From Chlorobiota bacterium (GTDB lineage Bacteria > Bacteroidota > Bacteroidia > JAADEI01): a DNA stretch of 38,877 nt. How positions within the stretch are numbered: position 1 is the stretch's first letter; every line of letters begins with the position of its first letter. The notes under the pieces were generated by a model. It ran no database searches, had not been told where the DNA came from, and worked only from the letters and a program-made list of their open reading frames with translations. The stretch is from NCBI GenBank assembly GCA_013153515.1, contig JAADEI010000130.1, positions 1 through 38,877 of the forward strand. The letters run 5' to 3'. The translations under genes and the position numbers were made by a program. Positions 6,749-16,279 of the stretch are shown piece after piece.

Positions 6749-9538
6749 TCAATGAGCCTCTGCCCATGAGTCGCCGATGCCAACATCCACTTTCAGCGGA
6801 ACTCGTAATTGGACAGCAGTCTCCATTAACTCCTTGAGTTTGGGCACAATGTCTTCTTCGTCTTTGTGTAAATCAAAAATCAACTCATCGTGAACCTGCA
6901 ACAACAGTTTCGTTTTATAGCCTCCTTCTTTCAAGAACTTGTGAATCCTGTTCATTGCGGTTTTGATAATGTCTGCTGCGGACCCTTGGATAGGTGTGTT
7001 TATAGCATTTCGTTCGGCATGCCCCCTCACTGTTGGATTCCTTGACCATATATCAGGCAGGTATCTACGACGTCCCATAATGGTTTCCACGTAGCCGTGT
7101 TCCCTCGCAAAGGCAATAACTTCTTCAATATATTGTTTCACTTTCGGATATGCCTCAAAGTATTTTCTGATTATTTCATTTGCTTCTGTCCGTGAGATTT
7201 TGAGTTGTTCAGCCAAGCCGTGGGCACTAATGCCATAGATGATTCCGAAATTGATCGCCTTAGCCCTCCTCCTCAACTCAGGCGTTATCTCATCTGGTTT
7301 AACATTGAACATTTTCATGGCGGTCTCAGAGTGAATGTCTCTTTCATCAAGGAAAGCCTGAATGAGATTTTCATCTTCGCTCAAACTGGCTATAATCCTT
7401 AGTTCTATCTGTGAATAATCCATAGAGAGAATGTGATAGCCTTCTGAAGCGATGAAAGCCCTTCTAATTTCCCTCCCTCGTTCTGTTCTGACAGGAATGT
7501 TTTGGACATTAGGATTTGAACTGCTCAGCCTTCCAGTTACCGTCCCCGCTTGATTAAAATTTGTGTGCACTCTGCCATTGCGAACATGCTTCAAGAGTCC
7601 TGCAACATAGGTGCTTTTCAACTTGGACAATTCCCGATATTCAAATATCAGGTCAATTATCTCATGCTTTCCCCGCAATTTGTTGAGAATCTTTTCTGAA
7701 GTGGAATAAGCCCCTGTGCTTGTCGGCTTGCCCGGATAAGGCAGTTTCAAGTGTTTGAAAAGAATTTCTCCCAGTTGCTTAGGTGAATTGATATTAAATC
7801 TCGTTTTTGCGACGGAATAAATTTTTTCCTGCAAGTCAAAGAGTTCCTTGCCCCATTTGTCATCCAACTCTAAAAGCCATTTCGTATCAATAGCAATACC
7901 CGTCAGTTCCATCATTGTAAGCACTTCCAGCAATGGCATCTCAACTTCATAGAACAGCCTATCCAGTTTCTTTGTTTGCAATTCATAGATTAGTGGTTGA
8001 CGCAATTGCAGTGTTATGTCTGCATCTTCGGCAGCATAATCCTTGATTTGTTCTGGTGTTAGTTCAGCCATTGACTTTTGCCTTGACCCTTTTCGCCCTA
8101 TTAATGCAGTAATGGAAATAGGGTCATAATTAAGGTAGTGTCGTGCTAAGGCATCCATATTGTGTTTGCCCTCAGGGTCAATGAGCCAGTGTGCTATCAT
8201 TGTATCAAAAAAAGGACCTTTTACTGGAAAGCCGTGCCTGTGCAATACAACAAGGTCATATTTTATGTTTTGACCCACTTTTTCTTTATCGCTCTGCAAT
8301 AATGGCTCTAAAATCTTGTTGAACTCCTCTCTGTCCCTTGAATTGTCTGGATAAGCCACATACCAAGCCCTGCCTTTCCGGGCACATAGCGAAATGCCCA
8401 GAAGCCTTGCCTCATGCGGATTAATAGCGGAAGTCTCGGTGTCTATAGCAAAAACAGGATATTCCATTAATTCATTAATCACTTCTTGAAGATGGCTCGC
8501 ATCCTTAACCAGAAAGTATTCAACATTTTCGGTCTTTATTGTTCTCTTTGCCGTGAAAAGAGAAGGGTCAAAAAGTGTCCTTGATTTAAAAGAAGTAGTA
8601 TCACTTTTTTTTTCCGTGGACTGCTCGGATGATTCTTGCAGTTTGCTAAACAGGGAAGGCGTGGCGGATTCCCCTATCAGTCGTTCTTTAAGGCGTCGGA
8701 ACTCCAGTTCATCAAACAAGCGTGCTATTTCGTCCTTGTGGATTGGACCCCACGACAATGGTATTGAGTCTATCTCAACCTCATCATTTAGCAGAATAAG
8801 TTTTTTTGAAAGCAGTGCCTGTTCCTTATGTCCTTCCAGTTTCTTTCGCCATTTTTCGGGAATCCCATCCAAATTTTCATAAATGTCTTCAATGGTGCCA
8901 TATTGGGAAACCAATTGAACAGCGGTTTTTTTGCCTATTCCCGGAACCCCCGGGATATTATCCACTTTGTCTCCCATCAGTGCAAGCACATCAGGAATTA
9001 AATCTGGCTCAACTCCCCATTCCTCCTTGACTTTCTGTCTGTCCCAAACTTCATATCCTCCCCTGTTAGACGGTCTGTAAAGTTTTACTTTATCATTAAC
9101 AATCTGGGCTAAATCCTTATCGGAAGTAACAACATATACTAAATAGCCCTGTTTGGATAGTTTTTTAGCCAGCGTAGCAATCACGTCATCTGCTTCATAG
9201 CCCTCCACTTGAACAACTGGGATATTCATTGCTTTGAGAATCTGCAAAACGTAGGGAATAGCCACTTTGATTGCTTCCGGTGCTTCGGGACGTGTGGCTT
9301 TGTAGTCCCTGACCATTTTGTGTCTGAATGTTGGTGCTTCGCTCTCAAACACAGCAATTATCAAATCAGGATTCTCCCGGCGAATTAACTCAACCAGAAT
9401 GTTAACAAATCCATATATAGCGGAAGTGTCAAGCCCTTTTTTCGTCCGTAGCGGATTCCTAATAAAGGCATAATATCCACGGAACAGCAGGCTCATAGCA
9501 TCCAACAAAAAAGCCCGTTTAGGTTGTCCGTCCGACAT
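6749..9538 (-). CDS. polA: DNA polymerase I
   Basis: This 929-residue enzyme acts in repair and Okazaki-fragment maturation. It carries all three domains. The 5'-nuclease domain (about 1-300) has FESEAPTFRH, EGYEADDVIATLA, TSDKDLAQ and ALMGDKVDNIPGVPGIGKKTA. The 3'-5' proofreading exonuclease keeps its acidic residues: FAIDTETSA, GQNIKYDLV and YAAEDADITL. The polymerase domain has SSNPNVQNIPVR, motif A MDYSQIELRI, motif B RRRAKAINFGIIYGIS and motif C QVHDELIF. It begins 54-60 bases from the divergent obg start, so the two promoters must be packed in the same short gap. Confidence 0.98.
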   Translation of the reverse strand: MSDGQPKRAFLLDAMSLLFRGYYAFIRNPLRTKKGLDTSAIYGFVNILVELIRRENPDLIIAVFESEAPTFRHKMVRDYKATRPEAPEAIKVAIPYVLQILKAMNIPVVQVEGYEADDVIATLAKKLSKQGYLVYVVTSDKDLAQIVNDKVKLYRPSNRGGYEVWDRQKVKEEWGVEPDLIPDVLALMGDKVDNIPGVPGIGKKTAVQLVSQYGTIEDIYENLDGIPEKWRKKLEGHKEQALLSKKLILLNDEVEIDSIPLSWGPIHKDEIARLFDELEFRRLKERLIGESATPSLFSKLQESSEQSTEKKSDTTSFKSRTLFDPSLFTAKRTIKTENVEYFLVKDASHLQEVINELMEYPVFAIDTETSAINPHEARLLGISLCARKGRAWYVAYPDNSRDREEFNKILEPLLQSDKEKVGQNIKYDLVVLHRHGFPVKGPFFDTMIAHWLIDPEGKHNMDALARHYLNYDPISITALIGRKGSRQKSMAELTPEQIKDYAAEDADITLQLRQPLIYELQTKKLDRLFYEVEMPLLEVLTMMELTGIAIDTKWLLELDDKWGKELFDLQEKIYSVAKTRFNINSPKQLGEILFKHLKLPYPGKPTSTGAYSTSEKILNKLRGKHEIIDLIFEYRELSKLKSTYVAGLLKHVRNGRVHTNFNQAGTVTGRLSSSNPNVQNIPVRTERGREIRRAFIASEGYHILSMDYSQIELRIIASLSEDENLIQAFLDERDIHSETAMKMFNVKPDEITPELRRRAKAINFGIIYGISAHGLAEQLKISRTEANEIIRKYFEAYPKVKQYIEEVIAFAREHGYVETIMGRRRYLPDIWSRNPTVRGHAERNAINTPIQGSAADIIKTAMNRIHKFLKEGGYKTKLLLQVHDELIFDLHKDEEDIVPKLKELMETAVQLRVPLKVDVGIGDSWAEAH

Positions 9539-9598
9539 AATTGCAACTTCTTAATAACTGGAACACATTGCCTTCAATTTAGGTTCTCTGGGATGGAT

Positions 9599-10609
9599 AT
9601 GAGTTACTTTGTTGATTACGCAAAGGTTTGGTGTGAGTCTGGGAAGGGTGGTGATGGCTTAGTCCACTTCAGACGGGAAAAGTTTAGACCGAAGGGTGGA
9701 CCGGATGGTGGTTCAGGCGGCAGAGGCGGCAATGTGATAGTGAAAGGCGATGCGGGTCTAAACAGCCTCATCCATTTGAAATACAATAAGCATTTCAAAG
9801 CAGAGCCCGGTCAAAAGGGTGGTGTGAACAACAGGACTGGTGCTGCGGGAAAGGACGTAATCATAAAGGTTCCGCCCGGAACAGTGATTAAGGATGCCGA
9901 AACAGGCGAAGTGGTAGCGGAAATTCTGGAAGATGGACAGGAAGTCGTCTTGTTGAAAGGCGGGAAGGGTGGCAGAGGCAATTATGAATTCAGAAGCCCA
10001 ACAAACCAAGCCCCCCGGATAGCGGAACCCGGTGAGCCGGGCGTCGGCAAATGGTTCATATTTGAGTTAAAGACGATGGCGGACGTGGGAATAGTCGGCT
10101 TCCCCAATGCCGGCAAATCAACTCTTATCTCAAGGATTTCGGCGGCTAAGCCCAAAGTGGCGGATTACCCATTCACTACGTTAGAACCTCATCCGGGCGT
10201 TGTAAGGCTTGACCACGCTAAATCTTTCATAATCACAGACATTCCCGGGATAATAGAAGGTGCCCACAAAGGCAAAGGGTTAGGACACAAGTTTTTAAGG
10301 CACATAGAACGTTCTGGTTCCTTATTGTTTTTGCTTGCTCCCGACCTCGGCGACATTGAATATCAGTGGAAAACCCTTAGAAACGAATTAAAGCAATACG
10401 ACCCTTCGCTACTTGAAAGACCTTACTTAATAGCCATAAGCAAAGCAGACATCCTTTCCCCCGAAGAAAGAAGGGAAATAGCACAAAAGTTAAAGGATGA
10501 AAAAAATATCTTGTTCATTTCAAGCGTTACAGGTGAAGGGATAGATGAATTGAAATGGCGATTGTGGGAATTGGTTCAAAAGTCAAAGAATATGAAGCAA
10601 AACTCTTAA
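9599..10609 (+). CDS. obg: GTPase Obg/CgtA
   Basis: This ribosome-associated GTPase acts in 50S subunit maturation and stress control. The Obg fold is glycine-rich (GKGGDGLVHFRREKF, GGPDGGSGGRGG) over about residues 1-158. The G domain has G1 GFPNAGKST, switch I YPFTTLEPHPGVV, G3 DIPGI, G4 ISKAD and G5 ISSVTGEG. The ORF track extends to 9524, but that upstream part has no Obg similarity. I place the start at ATG 9599 (MSYFVDYAKV); ATG 9593, two codons earlier, is equally possible. The predicted product is 336 residues, without the extra C-terminal domain some Obg proteins carry. The next gene begins inside its 3' end. Confidence 0.96.
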   Translation: MSYFVDYAKVWCESGKGGDGLVHFRREKFRPKGGPDGGSGGRGGNVIVKGDAGLNSLIHLKYNKHFKAEPGQKGGVNNRTGAAGKDVIIKVPPGTVIKDAETGEVVAEILEDGQEVVLLKGGKGGRGNYEFRSPTNQAPRIAEPGEPGVGKWFIFELKTMADVGIVGFPNAGKSTLISRISAAKPKVADYPFTTLEPHPGVVRLDHAKSFIITDIPGIIEGAHKGKGLGHKFLRHIERSGSLLFLLAPDLGDIEYQWKTLRNELKQYDPSLLERPYLIAISKADILSPEERREIAQKLKDEKNILFISSVTGEGIDELKWRLWELVQKSKNMKQNS

Positions 10610-11763
10610 TTGCTCTTGTCTTTTTCCCGTCATTAATCGTTTCTCTTGTCCTCAATTGGCACACTGTCTCCGCCATAATAACTGTTTTGGGTTCTGTGAT
10701 AGCATTGTTTATCTCCCCTACGGCATACAAAAGACTCATCACTCCCTTCATAGGCACAGTGCTAATGTTCATTGCCTATTTGGTTGCCTACAGGCTTGAC
10801 CTAACCGCTTTGTCTCCCGCTTCGCTAATTCTCACTATCACTCCTTGGCTTCTCATAAGCCCCTATCTGAGAGAGCCTCGCTTGTGGCGAATCGTCCTTC
10901 TGGGCTTAACAACCTATGGCATTTTTCTGGCTATTACCCACTTGCCTTCTCAGGTAATTGAGTTCTATCGCCAAGGCAATGTATTGCAAACCCCCATTCA
11001 TCATGGAACTTGGTCTCTTCTTATTGGGCTTCCCTCGGTGTGGCTCCTGTGGACAGGCTACCGACGACGGAACCTCTTTGATGGATTAATTGGACTTTTG
11101 GGCATTGTGTATGTCCACGCCATAGGTAGCCGAATAGGAATTGTTGGGATATGGCTCGCAATCGCAATCTTCCTATGGCAATTCATTAAGAACAAAGGTT
11201 TTTTCACTAAGGCTTGGATATTAATAGCGATATGGTTCAGTGGACTGGCAATGTATTACACAATCCCGACTTTCCAGATGAGAGTTCGCTATGCGTTTTA
11301 TGACATAGGGCAAATAATGAACAATCGCAATGTTGTTGATTTTTCCGATTCCAAACGGATTGCCTCGTGGATAGCGGGACTAAATGCGTTGGAAGGAAAC
11401 TATCTTTTGGGAAACGGGCATCATAGTGCAAAATCAAAAGTTAACAAGTTTCTTATGGAAAATTTCGGGTTTTCCAGAGAACATCTAATTGTTCCTCATA
11501 ATGAGTTTTTATGGATGGTTGTTCGTGCGGGCTTTGTGGGTCTTGTTCTCTTCACGTTAGGACTATTCCTGTTTATAAACTCCACATGGAATGTGTTCAC
11601 TGCATCGGTTCATCTTGCCTATTTGATACGCATGCTTATTGACGTTCCCCTTGGAACCCAACATGGGATTCTGGGATACATAGTTCTTCTCACGTGGGCA
11701 ATGGCTATGCATAAATTCTTCTCCAATGGACACTTCAAACATGCAAGTTTACAAAATCAATAA
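10555..11763 (+). CDS. O-antigen ligase-like (Wzy_C) membrane protein
   Basis: This 402-residue polytopic protein has about ten to twelve hydrophobic segments. A long loop near residues 235-320 ends in HLIVPHNEFLWMVVRAGFVG. The H-N-x-x-L pattern followed by a G in the next helix is the signature of the O-antigen ligase/polymerase superfamily. HHGTWSLLIGLPSVW and GSRIGIVGIWLA also fit. By family it would join or polymerise glycans on undecaprenyl or lipid A-core at the periplasmic face; which of the two cannot be told. The ATG start overlaps the 3' end of obg by 55 bases, and GTG 10564 is an alternative. The gene overlaps sfsA at its end. Confidence 0.75.
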   Translation: MAIVGIGSKVKEYEAKLLIALVFFPSLIVSLVLNWHTVSAIITVLGSVIALFISPTAYKRLITPFIGTVLMFIAYLVAYRLDLTALSPASLILTITPWLLISPYLREPRLWRIVLLGLTTYGIFLAITHLPSQVIEFYRQGNVLQTPIHHGTWSLLIGLPSVWLLWTGYRRRNLFDGLIGLLGIVYVHAIGSRIGIVGIWLAIAIFLWQFIKNKGFFTKAWILIAIWFSGLAMYYTIPTFQMRVRYAFYDIGQIMNNRNVVDFSDSKRIASWIAGLNALEGNYLLGNGHHSAKSKVNKFLMENFGFSREHLIVPHNEFLWMVVRAGFVGLVLFTLGLFLFINSTWNVFTASVHLAYLIRMLIDVPLGTQHGILGYIVLLTWAMAMHKFFSNGHFKHASLQNQ

Positions 11764-12433
11764 CCCCGTCATTGCCAAATTCATCCGTCGGGACAGCAGG
11801 GTCTCTGCAACGGTAGAAATAGAAGGCAATCAGGTGAAAGCCCATTTGACCAACACAGGCAAATTGCTTGACATCTTGCAACCGTGTATAAGTCTTCTGT
11901 GCATGCCCATCAAGGCTCCCAAAACAAAAGTCAGAATCATTGGTTCCCAAGCAGGAAACCTGTTTTCCGTCATAGACACATTGACTCAGGAAAGAATAGC
12001 CAAAATTCTTTTTGAATCTGGGAATTTGCCCGGTTGGGAAGACTGGACTTTGGTCAAGACAAATCCTGCCATTGGAAACACTATATACGACTTCCTTGTG
12101 AAAGATTCCACTGGCAAGGAACGAATTGTTGAACTCAAAAGTGCAGTATACTATTTTCCCGAAGATGGCAGTGCCAGATATCCAGATACTATAACAACAC
12201 GGGCTCACAGACAATTCAAGATAATGCTTGAAAATCCAGACAAATTCGCTATTTTGTTTGTAACTGCCCATCCCCTCGCAAAAGTGTTCAAGCCATCGCA
12301 CGATGACCCAGAAGTGGTCGCACTGCTCAAAGAATTAAAAGACAAGCGGGTTCCTATGAATGCAATCAAGTTGTTTATGGATAAAGCAGGCAGGATTTTT
12401 GTTGAGACCAAGCCAATTCCAGTGATTGTTTAA
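11741..12433 (+). CDS. sfsA: SfsA family DNA/RNA nuclease
   Basis: This 230-residue protein matches SfsA from end to end. The N-terminal part ends in HLTNTGKLLDIL (compare CPNTGAM in the enteric protein). The nuclease-like core has IYDFLV, VELKSAVYYFPEDG (an ExK site) and the following YPDTITTRAHRQFKIM, and the tail has AILFVTAHPL. SfsA was named for sugar fermentation stimulation in E. coli and is now classed as a nuclease; its cellular role is uncertain. The start could be ATG 11741 (MQVYKINN) or ATG 11726. I prefer 11741, which still overlaps the upstream membrane protein by 23 bases. Confidence 0.88.
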   Translation: MQVYKINNPVIAKFIRRDSRVSATVEIEGNQVKAHLTNTGKLLDILQPCISLLCMPIKAPKTKVRIIGSQAGNLFSVIDTLTQERIAKILFESGNLPGWEDWTLVKTNPAIGNTIYDFLVKDSTGKERIVELKSAVYYFPEDGSARYPDTITTRAHRQFKIMLENPDKFAILFVTAHPLAKVFKPSHDDPEVVALLKELKDKRVPMNAIKLFMDKAGRIFVETKPIPVIV

Positions 12434-12476
12434 TTGGTTCACAGTAATAGTCATAAACTATTTAAATGCAGTTTCG

Positions 12477-12484
12477 TAACTTTG
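12477..12484 (+). promoter_or_regulatory. -7 box (TAACTTTG) for the small lipoprotein gene
   Basis: TAACTTTG is an exact match to TAnnTTTG and sits 21 bases before the lipoprotein ATG, in the only gap between sfsA and that gene. No TTG is present at the -33 position. The leader is A-rich, without a Shine-Dalgarno sequence. Confidence 0.5.
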
Positions 12485-12505
12485 TATTATCAAAATAAAA
12501 ATACA

Positions 12506-12721
12506 ATGAAGAAGGCACTAATTGTAATTGCGGTTTTGGGAACAATGGCATTGGTTGGTTGTAAGAAAGACTGGATTTGTGAGTGCGATGCCATGGGTTC
12601 AACAATTCAGGCAGAAATCCTAAATAGTACAAAGAAGACTGCAACTGCAGGATGCAAGGATATTGAAAGCAAATACCAACAAATGGATCCAAACGCAACA
12701 TGCACACTTAAGAGCAAATAA
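12506..12721 (+). CDS. Small secreted lipoprotein, function unknown
   Basis: The ORF in the track begins at 12434, but the real start is clearly ATG 12506: MKKALIVIAVLGTMALVGC is a textbook lipoprotein signal peptide with lipobox LVGC. The mature part is only about 53 residues, with three further cysteines after the lipidated one (CECDAM and a CKD segment, then NATCTL in the tail). I count four of them in CEC, GCK and TCT context, enough for disulfides in the periplasm. No family was recognised. It is a single-gene unit with its own -7 box and a strong terminator, suggesting high, independent expression. Confidence 0.75.
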   Translation: MKKALIVIAVLGTMALVGCKKDWICECDAMGSTIQAEILNSTKKTATAGCKDIESKYQQMDPNATCTLKSK

Positions 12722-12728
12722 TTGCGAC

Positions 12729-12754
12729 GGGGGGGGCAATGCCCCCCCTTTTTT
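12729..12754 (+). terminator. Strong rho-independent terminator
   Basis: A perfect 8-bp stem (GGGGGGGC with GCCCCCCC), a three-base AAT loop and six T residues directly follow the small lipoprotein gene. The T tract exists only on the plus strand, so it serves this gene rather than the convergent acetyltransferase. Confidence 0.88.
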
Positions 12755-12766
12755 ACTTCTGAAGTC

Positions 12767-13210
12767 TTACAGCCACACTTCGCACATCAACCATTCATCG
12801 CTTATCTCCGCCCCAAGTTTCTTGTATAGTTCAATAGCGTTTGTGTTCCAGTTAAGGACGTGCCATCTCACTCGTGTTGCCCCCCATTCTTTCGCTTTTT
12901 CAATAACACGTTTTATCAATGCAGTTCCAATTCCTTTGCCTCTGTAGGCAGGCTTGACATAAACATCGTCCAGATAGACAGCCCTGCCTGTCCAAGTGAA
13001 ATAAGCAGGGAAGAACAAAGCGAAGCCGACTGCCTTGCCTGAACCGTCCTCGGCAATAAGAAGATGGAAAAAGTCTTTGTCTTGTTTCATTCTCTCAATC
13101 GTGTTAGTAACCTTTTCGGGCGATTTCTCAAACTCAGCCAATTCCTTAATCATTTCAAGGACGGCAGGGAAATCTTTCTCTGTTCCTTCACGAATAGTGA
13201 ACTCTGCCAT
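12767..13210 (-). CDS. GNAT family N-acetyltransferase, diamine/thialysine type
   Basis: This is a 147-residue acetyl-CoA-dependent acetyltransferase. The pyrophosphate-binding motif is YRGKGIGTALI, preceded by YLDDVYVKPA. WHVLNWNTNAIELYKKLGAE closely resembles the spermidine/spermine and thialysine acetyltransferase (SSAT) group, which acetylates small amines. The exact substrate is inference. It is the last gene of the minus-strand run, only seven bases after the DUF255 gene. Confidence 0.87.
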   Translation of the reverse strand: MAEFTIREGTEKDFPAVLEMIKELAEFEKSPEKVTNTIERMKQDKDFFHLLIAEDGSGKAVGFALFFPAYFTWTGRAVYLDDVYVKPAYRGKGIGTALIKRVIEKAKEWGATRVRWHVLNWNTNAIELYKKLGAEISDEWLMCEVWL

Positions 13211-13217
13211 TAGTTTC

Positions 13218-15365
13218 TTATTTTGAACTGTTCAATTGTTCCAACGCCTCTTCAACAGAAGCGACAGGGTTGTGGCACACTCCACTTTCACAAACATAAA
13301 TTTTTAATTCTTCCGAATGTTTGTCTTTGCATAAAGGAATTTGCGTGTCTGGATATGCCACTCCAACAATTGCATTGGGCAAATAATGGCTATTTATTTG
13401 TCTCAAAAATGGTTCTTTGACAGTCAGAACAATCTCTTTAAGTGGGAATGCTAATGGTATGGATGCCGTGAGCCAAAATGTGTAGTCAATGGGATATTGT
13501 GAAGCGGCTTTAATCATTCTGCCTATTACCTGTTCATACACAGTGGCATATTGTGGTTCCAGCATGTAACTATGCATTATCCTGAGATTATATGCCATCA
13601 TACTGTTTGGCGATGGGAAGGGATGGTCATACAGTTCAACCTGTTTGTGATAGGGCTTGTCAGAACCCTTCCTTCCGACAGTAAATAGTCTTCGGGATTG
13701 GTTATAAAACTCATCAATAGCGAAGTGAGTTAATGAATCGGCAAGTAACAAAGCATCTTCCTTTCCTGTGGCAATGTAATAAGAAATGAGTGCGTTAATG
13801 AGCAGTGCTATATCTGATGAAGTTGCATCTCCCTCCACGCCAGTTGGGTAATAAACCTTAAAAATCTTGAATGTGCCTTTCTCTCGGTCAATAAACTCAT
13901 TTGTTAGGAACTCATACAATCTGTGCATTTCAGGGATTTCTATAATAGGGCTTGTCTTGGCTAAATTGCTTAGCAGAAGGCTATTCCAAGCCAGCAGGAT
14001 TTTAGTATCAATCCTTGGTTTCGCCCTTTTTCTGCGATAAATGGTTAGTTTCCTTATGCCTTCCTGTATTTTCTTTTTAACTATCGGTTCTGGAAGACCA
14101 TATTTCTTGCTTAACTCCTCAACTGTTGATTTTATATAAAGGACATTTTTGCCATTTTCCCAGTTGCCCCCTTTTGTTACGCCAAAGTAGTCGGCAAGCA
14201 ACTGTGCATCCTCCCCAAGAACTTGTTCCCATTCCTGCCAAGTCCAGACGTAATACTTTCCTTCCTCGCCTTCTGAGTCAGCGTCAATAGCCGAATAGAA
14301 CCCTCCTGTTTGTCTATCCAGCATCCAATTCCTAAGGAAATCAAGTGTATGAAGCAAATATCTCAAATAAATAGAATCTCCTGTTATCTTATATGCATCG
14401 GCAAGGACGCCTATCAACTGTGCATTGTCATATAGCATTTTCTCAAAGTGTGGTATATGCCAGTGCCTGTCAGTGCTATATCTTGCCAGTCCCCCCTCCA
14501 GATGGTCATAAATCCCCCCTTGCAACATCTTATCAAGGGAATTCAAAGATACCAAAATCAATTCATCGTTTCCTGTCAAAGTGCCATATCTAAGCAGGAA
14601 ATCAAGGACTGGGAACACAGGGAATTTAGGTTGAGACCCGAATCCGCCATGTTTGGAATCATATTGTTTCAAGATGCCTTCTGTTGCCTGTTCAAGCAAA
14701 GGCTTTATGTCTTCTCCCGATGGTTTGAGAATTATGTCCTGTGCTATGAATTCTTCTTCCCGCAGGATCGCCTCTTTTAGTTTCCGTGCCTGTTCTCTTA
14801 GTTCAGACTCTTTGGTCTTCCAAGCGTTGCTAATTGCCTGCAAAACATTCAACCAAGAAGGCATTCCGAACCGTGGCTCTGGCGGGAAATATGTTCCGCC
14901 ATAGAATGGGTCTCCTTCTGGCGTGCAGAACACGTTTAGTGGCCAGCCTCCCCGTCCGCTAAGCATTTGAACAGCCTTCATGTAGTATGCATCCACTTCT
15001 GGATGTTCCTCCCTGTCAACTTTTATGCATACAAAATTTTCGTTCATAAACCGTGCTACGGTAGTGTCCATAAAGGATTCCTCTTCCATCACGTGGCACC
15101 AATGGCAGGAAGAGTATCCTATGCTAATAAGAATCGGTTTGTTTTCCCGCTTTGCCTTCTCAAAGGCTTCTTCCCCCCACGGATACCAATCCACTGGGTT
15201 ATCGGCGTGCTCACGCAGATATAGGCTTTTAGCGTTTGCCAGCCTGTTCAATTGCCTATCTTGTGAATCATTTGTCATCTTACCCTCGCTTGGTTTCTCC
15301 GTAAAACAATGGGAACCTAATAGGATAATTCCCAACAGTAACAAAAAAACTCTATTCTTCGCCAT
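13218..15365 (-). CDS. DUF255/YyaL-like protein with N-terminal thioredoxin domain and export signal
   Basis: This protein is about 715 residues from ATG 15365 ([12 protein letters not shown]). The N-terminal DUF255 thioredoxin-like domain has [11 protein letters not shown], the CHWC redox site (Cys87/Cys90), the following HVMEEESF, and [10 protein letters not shown]. The remaining roughly 500 residues resemble the alpha/alpha-barrel of SPATA20/YyaL proteins ([42 protein letters not shown]). Biochemical function is unknown in the family. Unlike the cytoplasmic members, this one begins with a hydrophobic signal ending GSHC (Cys20), so it may be exported. The His just before the Cys is atypical for a lipobox. 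The start lies 14 bases inside hemD. Confidence 0.88.
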   Translation of the reverse strand: MAKNRVFLLLLGIILLGSHCFTEKPSEGKMTNDSQDRQLNRLANAKSLYLREHADNPVDWYPWGEEAFEKAKRENKPILISIGYSSCHWCHVMEEESFMDTTVARFMNENFVCIKVDREEHPEVDAYYMKAVQMLSGRGGWPLNVFCTPEGDPFYGGTYFPPEPRFGMPSWLNVLQAISNAWKTKESELREQARKLKEAILREEEFIAQDIILKPSGEDIKPLLEQATEGILKQYDSKHGGFGSQPKFPVFPVLDFLLRYGTLTGNDELILVSLNSLDKMLQGGIYDHLEGGLARYSTDRHWHIPHFEKMLYDNAQLIGVLADAYKITGDSIYLRYLLHTLDFLRNWMLDRQTGGFYSAIDADSEGEEGKYYVWTWQEWEQVLGEDAQLLADYFGVTKGGNWENGKNVLYIKSTVEELSKKYGLPEPIVKKKIQEGIRKLTIYRRKRAKPRIDTKILLAWNSLLLSNLAKTSPIIEIPEMHRLYEFLTNEFIDREKGTFKIFKVYYPTGVEGDATSSDIALLINALISYYIATGKEDALLLADSLTHFAIDEFYNQSRRLFTVGRKGSDKPYHKQVELYDHPFPSPNSMMAYNLRIMHSYMLEPQYATVYEQVIGRMIKAASQYPIDYTFWLTASIPLAFPLKEIVLTVKEPFLRQINSHYLPNAIVGVAYPDTQIPLCKDKHSEELKIYVCESGVCHNPVASVEEALEQLNSSK

Positions 15366-16263
15366 GTGCTTTATGCCACTGCTTGAGATATTCATCCAGA
15401 ATCATTGCCATTGAAGTGAACTTTCCAATGGGCACTTTAATATCAACTCTCAATCCCAAATTCTTTGCCTCTTCCTCAGTTCTCTTTCCGAAAGTGGCAA
15501 CCAGAATGTCGCCTTGATTCTGGATAAACTCAGGATAATTAGTTGCTATTGCTTGAACATCTTTGGGCGTGAAAAAGGCTATTATGTCCACATCTTGCGG
15601 TTTAACAGGCAACTCGCAATAGATTGTTCTATACATTGATGCGGGCACAACCTCAATTCCTCGTTTCTTAAAGGCTTCTATTAATGCCTCATTGGGTTTG
15701 TCGGAACAGGGATAAAGCATTGGTTGATGTTCAGCGAACCGTTCCTTGCCCACTTCAGCCATTGATTCCACGTCTCCCGTGCCCCATCCAATCCGTCGTT
15801 TCCTAAAAGGAATATACTTCTGCAAATAATAGGCTATCTGCTCGGTCAGACATAGATATTTTGTTTCGGCAGGCATCGGTTGATTCAACTTCTCGCTAAA
15901 TTGAAAGAAAAGGTCAACGGCAGTTCGGTTAGTGAATATGATTGTTGGATATTCGTTCAGTTTAATTTTCTGTCTGCGAAATTCTTTAAGAGAAAAGGGT
16001 TCTATATTGAGATATGGTTGGAATATGATTTCCACATCATACTTCTTTTCAAGGCTTTTATACGCCGATGCCCGCTCATCGCTCAATGGCAGTAGAATTT
16101 TTTTGATAGGCTTTTTTCGGTCTTCTGGCTTAATGCCTGTCCACAACTCAACATCTTTAATCTCTGATTCCTTATCTTTACCTTGTGGGATAGTGTTCTC
16201 TTTTTTTACCTGCTTTTTGGTTTTTGCCCTTGTAGTCCCTGTTTTCTTCTTGCTTCTTCCCAT
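15352..16263 (-). CDS. hemD: Uroporphyrinogen-III synthase with Lys-rich N-terminal extension
   Basis: HemD closes hydroxymethylbilane to uroporphyrinogen III for heme synthesis. Recognisable parts are [11 protein letters not shown] at the start of the fold, [13 protein letters not shown] in the first lobe, [23 protein letters not shown] and MYRTIY at the hinge, and [14 protein letters not shown] plus the C-terminal [17 protein letters not shown] choose ATG 16263 (MGRSKKK) because AAGGAG sits five bases upstream; the track's 16311 start lies inside DUF4271. This gives 303 residues, roughly 50 more than a typical HemD. The extra part is a Lys-rich, probably disordered N-terminus. It lies between DUF4271 and the DUF255 gene, an arrangement often seen in Bacteroidota for the first two. 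Confidence 0.85.
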   Translation of the reverse strand: MGRSKKKTGTTRAKTKKQVKKENTIPQGKDKESEIKDVELWTGIKPEDRKKPIKKILLPLSDERASAYKSLEKKYDVEIIFQPYLNIEPFSLKEFRRQKIKLNEYPTIIFTNRTAVDLFFQFSEKLNQPMPAETKYLCLTEQIAYYLQKYIPFRKRRIGWGTGDVESMAEVGKERFAEHQPMLYPCSDKPNEALIEAFKKRGIEVVPASMYRTIYCELPVKPQDVDIIAFFTPKDVQAIATNYPEFIQNQGDILVATFGKRTEEEAKNLGLRVDIKVPIGKFTSMAMILDEYLKQWHKAHGEE

Positions 16264-16279
16264 AAGGCTCCTTGGATTT

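Noticed and set aside
10430-10460. Obg G4 motif SKAD instead of NKxD
   Set aside because: I believe Ser at this place is common in Bacteroidota Obg, so it is not evidence of a defective GTPase.
11735-12301. 188-residue minus-strand ORF opposite sfsA
   Set aside because: It is antisense to a well-matched SfsA, with no recognisable motif; it looks like a shadow frame.
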